From Roseivirga thermotolerans (GTDB lineage Bacteria; Bacteroidota; Bacteroidia; Cytophagales; Cyclobacteriaceae), in the NCBI RefSeq assembly GCF_014653175.1, contig NZ_BNAG01000004.1:496001-560000 (forward strand): a stretch of DNA of 64,000 nucleotides, given 5' to 3'. The notes under the pieces are model-generated. The model worked only from the letters and a program-made list of their open reading frames with translations, was not told the DNA's origin and made no database searches. Positions 1 through 6,217 of the stretch are shown in pieces; the stretch's first letter is position 1, and each line of letters begins with the position of its first letter. A program made the position numbers and the translations under genes.

Positions 1-366
1 CCGTTTGATCTGATGGAAGGGGAATTATGTACACTTTGGCACAAGGATGAAGCCGATGTAGAAATGACTACTTACTATTTTGTGCGTTTTGAGCCAAATA
101 AGGATAATGAGAATATTGATGGGGTAAAAACTAATCGTTTTACTGAAAATTTGCTGAAAGAGCTAAAGGGAAAGTACAAAGACAAAGCTGAGTTAGTCGG
201 AGCCATTAATCTCAATACCAACGAGGGTCAGATTATTATATATAAATCAGGTCAGGAGGGAGGAATTGAAGAGCTTTTCGCCAACCATGAATTGGTGAAA
301 AAGGGCTTAATGACCTATTATCACAGACAGATTTATTTCCCGAAGGGTATTTTCTGTGAAGATTAA
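1..366 (+). CDS. 3' part of an unrecognised protein (5' end outside window)
   Basis: The reading frame is open from the first base of the window and ends at a stop at 364-366. The first ATG is at 13, but no stop precedes it, so the gene probably begins upstream. The visible ~120 residues are mixed alpha/beta and rich in charged residues (ELKGKYKDKAELVG near the middle). No signal peptide, membrane segment or catalytic motif is visible. I do not recognise the family. The gene runs toward the minus-strand oxidoreductase that follows, with about 70 bp between them. The protein-coding call itself is fairly safe; the function is unknown. Confidence 0.6.
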   Translation, partial: PFDLMEGELCTLWHKDEADVEMTTYYFVRFEPNKDNENIDGVKTNRFTENLLKELKGKYKDKAELVGAINLNTNEGQIIIYKSGQEGGIEELFANHELVKKGLMTYYHRQIYFPKGIFCED

Positions 367-438
367 GCCCGGTTATTGTCGAGCTGGATTCGGCATAGAT
401 ATGGCTCAGTTGGGGGGGGAGCACGGTATACCTAAACT

Positions 439-1416
439 CTAATCAATAATCACCACATTTTTACCGATTACTTTTCTGTCCATAAGGTCTCGAATAGCTT
501 GAGCGCCTCGCTCTAAGGGATATTCTTTATGGATATGCTGTTTCACTTTTCCTTCTTGAATCCATTGAAGAATCTGCTCGAAGTTCCTCTTGCTTTCTTT
601 GGGTTGCTTTTGAGCAAAAGCCCCCCAGAAAACACCTACAATGGAAGCTCCTTTGAGTAGAGGCAGGTTCATTCTGATGGCAGAAGGAGCACCAGCGGCA
701 AAACCTACCACTAAATACCTTCCACCCCAAGCCAAAGAGCGAACTGCGGGTTCAGCATATTGATCTCCAACAGGGTCGTATATCACGTCAAAGCCATCTC
801 CATTCGTCATGGCTTTGGCTTTTTCCTTGAGATTTTGTTCCGAGTAGTTGAGGGTTTCATCGGCTCCGGCTTGCAGGCAGATTTCTAGCTTTTCTTCAGA
901 ACTTGCAGCGGCCACCACATGCGCGCCCATTTGCTTGCCAATCTGAACTGCGGCTAGTCCAACTCCACCAGAAGCCCCCAAAACCAGCAGCTTTTCGCCC
1001 TTTTTTAATTGTGCTCGCTGTTTTAGAGCGTAAAGCGATGTGCCAAAATTATACATGGTTGTTGCAGCAGTAATCATGTCCATGCCCTCAGGAACAGGCA
1101 TACATTTGTGCGATTCAGCCACCACGTACTCAGCCATGCCTCCCCAGCCGGTGAGAGCAAAAACCAAGTCGCCCTGGCTTAGGTGTTTCACTTCACTACC
1201 CACTTCCACCACCCGACCGGCCACTTCGCCACCGGGAGCAAAAGGGAGCTGAGGTTTGAATTGGTACTTGTTCTGAATAATCAGCGCATCAGGGAAGTTC
1301 ACTCCACAGGCATGCACTTCGATAAGCACCTGTTGCCCATTGGGCACGGGGAGTGGAAGCGTTTTCATAGAAAGGTTTTCCGGTAACCCGAATTGTTCGC
1401 ACACTAATGCTTTCAT
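439..1416 (-). CDS. NADPH:quinone oxidoreductase (MDR/zinc-free family)
   Basis: This is a 325-residue cytoplasmic medium-chain dehydrogenase/reductase. It has an N-terminal GroES-like domain (GVNFPDALI, PGGEVAG) and a Rossmann domain with the nucleotide motif LGASGGVGLAAVQIGK. The zinc ligands of alcohol dehydrogenases are not evident, as expected for quinone reductases that transfer hydride from NADPH to quinones or enones. I place the start at MKALVCEQFG (1416), because the 19 residues of open frame upstream do not resemble the family and this Met-Lys-Ala start is typical. The gene diverges from the lipoprotein gene at 1518, leaving about 100 bp for both promoters. Quinone/enoyl reductase subfamily is likely; the exact substrate cannot be told. 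Confidence 0.88.
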   Translation of the reverse strand: MKALVCEQFGLPENLSMKTLPLPVPNGQQVLIEVHACGVNFPDALIIQNKYQFKPQLPFAPGGEVAGRVVEVGSEVKHLSQGDLVFALTGWGGMAEYVVAESHKCMPVPEGMDMITAATTMYNFGTSLYALKQRAQLKKGEKLLVLGASGGVGLAAVQIGKQMGAHVVAAASSEEKLEICLQAGADETLNYSEQNLKEKAKAMTNGDGFDVIYDPVGDQYAEPAVRSLAWGGRYLVVGFAAGAPSAIRMNLPLLKGASIVGVFWGAFAQKQPKESKRNFEQILQWIQEGKVKQHIHKEYPLERGAQAIRDLMDRKVIGKNVVIID

Positions 1417-1517
1417 GCTTACAAACTCATATCTATCCATTAGAAAAGCAACTCTCTCTGCACTAAATTCCAACCTTTTTTGGTCGAGTATGGTCTAATC
1501 ACACAAACACTAGAATC

Positions 1518-1892
1518 ATGAAGAAATTGAGTATTGCTTTGGCGTTCATTGCTCTGGTAAGTCTTTCATCTTGCGAAAATGAAGGTGAAACCTGTTTGGA
1601 GGTGAAAATAGTAGCCGAACTTTGCGGAAATGCGGTTGTTCAGGTTGTTTCGGGCAATGCGGGCATTCCAGTAACTGAAAGTTGGACAGACCATAACAAC
1701 GTTACGTACGATAATGTCTTCAGTACCTTTCTCGATCCATGCGATAGTTATTTACCGGCCCGGGGAGAAACTGTTTTAATGAAGATTACGAAGGAACGAA
1801 AAGAGACTGATTGTGCAGTTTGCCTGGCCTTACCGGCCAATAGTCCCAAGCAGTTCTACTATACCGAAATAGTTACTGACTGTGGTATGTAG
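1518..1892 (+). CDS. Small Cys-rich lipoprotein, first of a tandem pair
   Basis: The 124-residue product starts with MKKLSIALAFIALVSLSSC, a signal peptide ending in a lipobox (LSSC), so a lipid-anchored envelope protein is likely. Beyond the lipidated Cys it carries further cysteines near residues 26, 36, 75, 99, 102 and 122. The same pattern recurs in the neighbour at 1981, with conserved blocks around CGNA, NVF and a CxxC pair. These may form disulfides in the periplasm or at the surface. I do not recognise the family. The second copy lies 88 bp downstream on the same strand, indicating a tandem duplication followed by divergence. Confidence 0.75.
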   Translation: MKKLSIALAFIALVSLSSCENEGETCLEVKIVAELCGNAVVQVVSGNAGIPVTESWTDHNNVTYDNVFSTFLDPCDSYLPARGETVLMKITKERKETDCAVCLALPANSPKQFYYTEIVTDCGM

Positions 1893-1980
1893 AATCGTTA
1901 CTAAACAATATAAGAGGTGGAATACTAAAAGCTACCATAGCCAATGGAGTTCTTTGGTTCTGTAAACACAAATAATTAAG

Positions 1981-2370
1981 ATGAAAAGACTTAGCATTAT
2001 TCTTTCCTTATTGACTGCATTGGTCATTAGCTCATGTGACAATCAACCTACTGTTGATTGTGTTCAGGTAAAAATTATCGATCAGATATGCGGCAATGCA
2101 ATTTTCCAAGTGATAGGGGGAGCCGTACCTGACGATGTCGCCAATACGTGGACGGATAGTAGCGGTACAACTTATGAGAATGTGTTTACTACTATGGTGA
2201 GTCCATGTGACAGTGGTGTCCAAATTGGCGACATACTGTTTGTGAAAATTGTTGACCAAAGACCTGTCTCCGACTGTTTGGTTTGTACGGCAATGTTGGC
2301 CGATACACCTAAACCGTTCTTACATACGGTAATTTCCAAAGAGTGTGAGGTTGGAGGAGGTGATTTTTAG
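1981..2370 (+). CDS. Small Cys-rich lipoprotein, second of a tandem pair
   Basis: This 129-residue paralogue of the preceding gene begins MKRLSIILSLLTALVISSC, with the lipobox ISSC. The shared blocks are CxQVKIIDQICGNAIFQV, WTDSSGTTYENVF, PCDSG, a DCxxC pair and a final Cys close to the C-terminus. The middle and the tail (GGGDF) differ from its neighbour. The spacing of the six non-lipid cysteines is kept, which suggests a fixed disulfide-stabilised fold. It ends only 3 bp from the stop of modC on the opposite strand, so the two transcripts converge. Function is unknown. Confidence 0.75.
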   Translation: MKRLSIILSLLTALVISSCDNQPTVDCVQVKIIDQICGNAIFQVIGGAVPDDVANTWTDSSGTTYENVFTTMVSPCDSGVQIGDILFVKIVDQRPVSDCLVCTAMLADTPKPFLHTVISKECEVGGGDF

Positions 2371-2373
2371 AAG

Positions 2374-3240
2374 CTAAACTTTCTTAATTATAGGGTTGAA
2401 AGCCTTCGATGCAACGATTACTTCATCACCAATTCGAAGGCTTTTTTGTTCCACATCACTAATCACCACTTTGATCAGTTGATTACCCACTAACACTGAA
2501 GCAATAGCCAGTAATTCTTCCTCCTGAATGTCTATTACCGTTCCGGTAAATTGAAACTTTCCGCTGAGACTCTTATTTCCGAATACCTCAGTGGGTTTGC
2601 CTTCTCGAACAACTTTTCCCTCTTCAATCTCAATAATTCTATCAGCTAGCTTAAGTGCTTCTGAGGGGTCGTGGGTGACCATTATAGTTGTGAGTTCATA
2701 CTTTTTATGAACCTCCTTCAGATACTCCTGGAGCCTGATTCTCATCGGTCGGTCTAAGGCCGAAAGGGGCTCGTCCAGAAGTAATAGCCCTGGCTTTTGC
2801 ACTAGAGTTCTGGCCAAAGCAACCCGTTGTTGCTGCCCGCCCGATAGTATAGCCGGTTTCTGATTTCTCAAACCCTTTATTTCCATAATGTCGAGCAACT
2901 CCTCCATATCAGATTCCGACTGGTCTTCCCTTAAGGCGTATTTTAAATTACCTTCTACCGTCATATTAGGAAAGAGGGAATACTGCTGGAAAACTAGCCC
3001 ACAGTCCCGTTCTTGCGGCTTCAGGTTGATTTTTGGGCCGAACCAAGTTTGATCATTGAACTGAATTTTTCCGTAATCAGGATTCATCAACCCGGCAATC
3101 ATTCGGAGTAATGAGGTCTTTCCGGCTCCTGATTGGCCCGAAATCACTAAAAACTCACCGGGGTGACATTGAAATTCTAAGTCAAGTTCAAGCCTGCCAC
3201 GGGCTGCTTCCAATCGCTTAATCACTTTTACTTCAAGCAT
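2374..3240 (-). CDS. modC: Molybdate ABC transporter ATP-binding protein ModC
   Basis: The 288-residue protein has a Walker A (GQSGAGKT, residues 35-42), Q-loop, signature LSGGQQQRVALA, Walker B LLLLDEPLSALD and a switch histidine in MVTHD. A C-terminal region of about 60 residues (from ~230) looks like a single Mop/TOBE domain, as in ModC. It powers molybdate or tungstate import through ModB at the inner membrane. Its start overlaps the end of modB by 8 bp, so the two are translationally coupled. It is the last gene of the minus-strand mod operon. Strong assignment from both sequence and neighbours. Confidence 0.93.
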   Translation of the reverse strand: MLEVKVIKRLEAARGRLELDLEFQCHPGEFLVISGQSGAGKTSLLRMIAGLMNPDYGKIQFNDQTWFGPKINLKPQERDCGLVFQQYSLFPNMTVEGNLKYALREDQSESDMEELLDIMEIKGLRNQKPAILSGGQQQRVALARTLVQKPGLLLLDEPLSALDRPMRIRLQEYLKEVHKKYELTTIMVTHDPSEALKLADRIIEIEEGKVVREGKPTEVFGNKSLSGKFQFTGTVIDIQEEELLAIASVLVGNQLIKVVISDVEQKSLRIGDEVIVASKAFNPIIKKV

Positions 3241-3907
3241 GCTTTCCGGTAAGGTTAGTTTTCTTGTTCAGGCTGTAAACGGTCACCAAAATACTGAAAC
3301 TGATAAGCAGCAGAACCAGCGCATATTGATGTGCTGCGGCATAGTTCAGCGACTCCACCTCATCGTAAATGGCAATGGAAGCCACTTTAGTAACTCCGGG
3401 TATATTGCCGCCAATCATTAAAACCACTCCAAATTCGCCCATCGTATGGGCAAAGGAAAGTACTATGGCGGTTAGAATAGAGGGTTTGATGTTTGGTAAA
3501 AGAACGTGAAGTAAGGTCTTGAACTTAGATTGACCTAAAACATATGAAGATTCTTTCATGTTTAATGAAAGGCTGGTGAGCCCCGACTGAATGGGCTGTA
3601 CCATAAACGGAAGACTGTAGATCATGGAAGCAAGCACAAGCCCGGGAAAAGAGAAAAGCAGTTGAACACCAATCGTTTCCTGCAACCAGTTGCCAAAGGC
3701 ATTGTTCGGACTGAAGGCCACCAATAGATAAAAGCCAAGTACGGTAGGAGGTAGCACCAATGGCAAGCTGATCATTGATTCAACTACTGGTTTTATCTTC
3801 GATTTAGTTTCAGCCAGCCAATTGGCTAGAGGAACAGAAACCACAAACAACAGTATAGTGGTTACCAAAGCCAACTCTAAGGACAATATGATGGGGGACC
3901 AGTTCAT
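3233..3907 (-). CDS. modB: Molybdate ABC transporter permease ModB
   Basis: This 224-residue integral membrane protein of about five or six segments carries the ModB pattern PLVLPPTVLGFYLL near residue 50. The ABC-coupling EAA-like loop lies near residues 120-150 (ESSYVLGQSKFKTLLHVLLP, then HTMGEFGVVLMIGGNIPG, a hallmark of ModB). It forms the channel for molybdate together with ModC and the binding protein ModA. The ATG overlaps the stop of the upstream Mop-domain gene by 4 bp, and its 3' end overlaps modC by 8 bp, so the three distal genes form a compact operon. Confidence 0.93.
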   Translation of the reverse strand: MNWSPIILSLELALVTTILLFVVSVPLANWLAETKSKIKPVVESMISLPLVLPPTVLGFYLLVAFSPNNAFGNWLQETIGVQLLFSFPGLVLASMIYSLPFMVQPIQSGLTSLSLNMKESSYVLGQSKFKTLLHVLLPNIKPSILTAIVLSFAHTMGEFGVVLMIGGNIPGVTKVASIAIYDEVESLNYAAAHQYALVLLLISFSILVTVYSLNKKTNLTGKHA

Positions 3908-4305
3908 TCCCTGGAAAGCATTAATTCGTTGGTTTTGATTAGGGCAAAAACCTCTTGCCCCACCGTTAGTTCCAGTTCATCAGCCGATACAGCAGTGATG
4001 ATGGAGGTGATTGGGCCAACTTGAGTCTGCAGAGTGATCCGGGCCAAGAGCTCACCTTTTTGAAGAGCAATGATGGAGCCGGGAATCTGATTTTGCAAGC
4101 TGATGGGTAAGTTGGGCGTTGTTGCCACTGAAACCTCAAGTTCTTTAAAAATCACGCTTACTTCCTGATTTATTTGCAGATAATCGGCTGTTTGAGGCGT
4201 ATCAATTACAATACTTTTCAGCTTTAAGCCAATGGCCTCTAAGCTCACTAATGAAAAGCTACCGGAGGTTTTGATGTCTATGATTTTGGCTTTGAAAGAG
4301 TTCAA
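3904..4305 (-). CDS. Di-Mop molybdate-binding protein (molbindin-like)
   Basis: The 133-residue protein consists of two tandem Mop/TOBE-type beta modules (about 1-66 and 73-131), each beginning with N-x-[IF]-x-[AG]-x-I and containing ITxxS-like strands. Such molbindins bind molybdate oligomerically and buffer it in the cytoplasm. The only plausible start in frame is TTG at 4305, since no ATG follows near the N-terminus. It sits between modA and modB, where a ModE-like regulator might be expected, but there is no helix-turn-helix here, so storage or sensing rather than DNA binding is more likely. It overlaps modB by 4 bp. Confidence 0.8.
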   Translation of the reverse strand: MNSFKAKIIDIKTSGSFSLVSLEAIGLKLKSIVIDTPQTADYLQINQEVSVIFKELEVSVATTPNLPISLQNQIPGSIIALQKGELLARITLQTQVGPITSIITAVSADELELTVGQEVFALIKTNELMLSRE

Positions 4306-4340
4306 TTCAGAGTATTATTGATAATTTCAAAAGTTAGACC

Positions 4341-4504
4341 CGTCACCCTGAAACGTGCCTGTGGCAAAGACAGGTTTCAGTGTCTTTTAAATTCTGAATC
4401 AAGTTGCTATCAGATCCTAAAATAAATTCAGCTAGATTCTGAAATAAATTCAACTAGATTCTGAAATGAATTCAACCAGATTCTGAAATGAATTCAGAAT
4501 GACG
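4341..4504. repeat. Palindromic CGTCAC/TTCTGAA...TTCAGAATGACG element inside the mod operon
   Basis: The left end CGTCACCCTGAA (4341-4352) and right end TTCAGAATGACG (4493-4504) are inverted repeats matching at 10 of 12 positions. Just inside the left end is a hairpin, CTGAAAC..CCTGT..ACAGG.TTTCAG. The interior holds a 22-bp tandem repeat. This resembles small non-autonomous palindromic repeats found between genes. It lies between modA and the Mop gene and explains the large 368-bp gap in an otherwise overlapping operon. From about 4505 to 4673 nothing else is recognisable. Confidence 0.6.
4413..4497. repeat. 22-bp tandem repeat, about 3.9 copies
   Basis: Units start at 4413, 4435, 4457 and 4479 with consensus GATTCTGAAATRAATTCAAC followed by two bases; the last copy is truncated after 19 bases and merges with the right end of the palindromic element. 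Each unit contains GAAT..ATTC palindromic bases, so the stretch could fold into a chain of small hairpins. Confidence 0.8.
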
Positions 4505-4673
4505 TTACCTAACTTTTTGAGTTAGTCAGCTTAAATTTGCTAAGAAAATCGATGTATTCTTCATAGAAGGTGGTTTTTCTAAGGTTAGAAGTTGACTGCG
4601 CCTCCAACCCATCTTCCTGGAGGGATATTTGGACACTGCTGGTTTAGAATTAAGCTGTAACAACGAGCAGGCA

Positions 4674-5477
4674 CTAAAGCCTTTCTTCGGTGGGGAAAGG
4701 TTTGGATGGGGGAGTCTTATAACCAAACTTCTGCAATAGGGCTTTACCCTTCTCAGAAAGCACAAATTCCATAAAACGCTGGGCTTCATCAGTCATGCTT
4801 CGTTCATTTCTGAGTATAACCATAGCCTGATTGATAGGGGCGTGTAGGCTATCGGGTATAGTAATCCAATTCCCTTTACTCGACATATTGGGAGAAAGCA
4901 CCACAGGTTTGGCGGTGAAGCCGTATTCTGCTGCGCCTGAAATAACAAATTGATTGACTTGAGAAATGCTTTCACCATAGACCAGTTTGCTATTGACCAT
5001 GTCATATAAATCTAAGTTCCTTAGTACCTGTATGGCAGCCTCCCCATAAGGGGCTGTTTTAGGATTGGCCAAGGCGATATGATTAGTCTCTTTTCTGGTT
5101 ATCTCAATTACTCTATGAAGTGGGGATTTTCGGCTTGTCCAAAGTACCAACTGACCTTGGGCATAGATTATGGGTTCACCAATGGTATTACCGGTAGCCT
5201 TGAGCGCTTCCGGGAATTTCATATCTGCTGAGAAGAAAAGATCGTAAGGTGCACCTTCTTGAATTTGTGCTGTGAGCTTACCGGATGAGCCAAGGATGAT
5301 CTCACATTGAGTTCCTGTTTCGGCTTCATACGCTTCCACCAAGGCATTCATAGCAAACTGCATATTGGCTGCCGTGGCGATTGTTAATGAACGCTTTTCA
5401 GGACTACATGCAGTCAGCATCAATACGGGAAAGAAGTATAAGAAAATATGAGTAGTATTCTCAAGTCTAAATTTCAC
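4674..5477 (-). CDS. modA: Molybdate-binding lipoprotein ModA
   Basis: This 267-residue periplasmic binding protein has a lipobox (LTAC near residue 24), so it is tethered rather than free. The ModA features are ATAANMQFAMNAL, GSSGKLTAQIQEGAPYDLFFSAD, a central YGEAAIQVL block and YGFTAKPVV. It captures molybdate or tungstate and delivers it to ModB/ModC encoded downstream. The start is GTG at 5477 and overlaps the stop of the membrane-protein gene at 5474 (GTGA overlap). The end is separated from the rest of the mod operon by a palindromic repeat element, which could alter expression of the distal genes. Confidence 0.92.
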   Translation of the reverse strand: MKFRLENTTHIFLYFFPVLMLTACSPEKRSLTIATAANMQFAMNALVEAYEAETGTQCEIILGSSGKLTAQIQEGAPYDLFFSADMKFPEALKATGNTIGEPIIYAQGQLVLWTSRKSPLHRVIEITRKETNHIALANPKTAPYGEAAIQVLRNLDLYDMVNSKLVYGESISQVNQFVISGAAEYGFTAKPVVLSPNMSSKGNWITIPDSLHAPINQAMVILRNERSMTDEAQRFMEFVLSEKGKALLQKFGYKTPPSKPFPTEERL

Positions 5478-6196
5478 GTCAGAAAACTCTTAATTCTTTT
5501 GAATCCCTCAACTATAAGACCTCCGATGAAAAAGTTCAATGCGCCTGCAATAAAGGACAAAATTATAGCCAATTGTCTTTCTATTTCAGAAAAGTAAATT
5601 GCTAAGTCAAAAACCAAAAGTGCGAGAATACCTGTAATAACAATTGACCAGCCATATCTACTTTGATCGAAGATTTTATACTCGGATAGTTTAATACCCT
5701 TCTTTTCAATAATCACTTCTACAAAGGGCACTTGAATGAGGGATGAATCCAAAACTAAATCAATAATGATTGAAGATTTTCTATTGAGAACTTTTACGCT
5801 GTACTGAACGAACTTGTCTAGATTAACGGAATTGGACTCCTTTTTTGCAATCAAATACTCTTCTGTTAAGTGCAAGGGCATTTGATTATCCATATTTGTT
5901 CCTTGGCTGGCTAATATCCTTGAATTATTGTCACAGGTAATTAAGAGATTGAAGTTATCAATGTCTCTGTTACTGTCGTTTATAATTTCGACTTTCGTCA
6001 AGCTAACATGAACTGTTTCGAGTTCATTATATAAGACTTTTATATTTCCCCAATAAGTTTGGTGAGAGCTTGCAATGGCTTGATTTGTAATTTTCTTCTT
6101 TAGATAAATCATTCTATCCCTGAATCTTTCTAAAAAATAATTGGCAGCAAATCCGACAAAAGCTGCGACAAGCATAAGGATTAATTCGTTGGTCAT
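5474..6196 (-). CDS. Unrecognised membrane protein, 4-bp overlap with modA
   Basis: The 240-residue protein has one N-terminal hydrophobic segment (about 4-21), a soluble middle of about 150 residues rich in Asn and Ile, and two closely spaced C-terminal segments (about 184-204 and 212-232) followed by a basic tail. The middle region has a beta-sandwich-like look but no motif I know. The stop overlaps the modA GTG start, so the two are probably co-translated, although nothing known links this protein to molybdate. The region is more AT-rich than the flanking genes, so a recent insertion that captured the mod promoter is possible. Function is unknown. Confidence 0.6.
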   Translation of the reverse strand: MTNELILMLVAAFVGFAANYFLERFRDRMIYLKKKITNQAIASSHQTYWGNIKVLYNELETVHVSLTKVEIINDSNRDIDNFNLLITCDNNSRILASQGTNMDNQMPLHLTEEYLIAKKESNSVNLDKFVQYSVKVLNRKSSIIIDLVLDSSLIQVPFVEVIIEKKGIKLSEYKIFDQSRYGWSIVITGILALLVFDLAIYFSEIERQLAIILSFIAGALNFFIGGLIVEGFKRIKSFLT

Positions 6197-6217
6197 ATTA
6201 TTAGTCGGTTTTATAAA

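Noticed and set aside
439-1473. Longer start of the quinone oxidoreductase at 1473
   Set aside because: The extra 19 residues do not resemble the family; the Met at 1416 begins the normal GroES-like domain.
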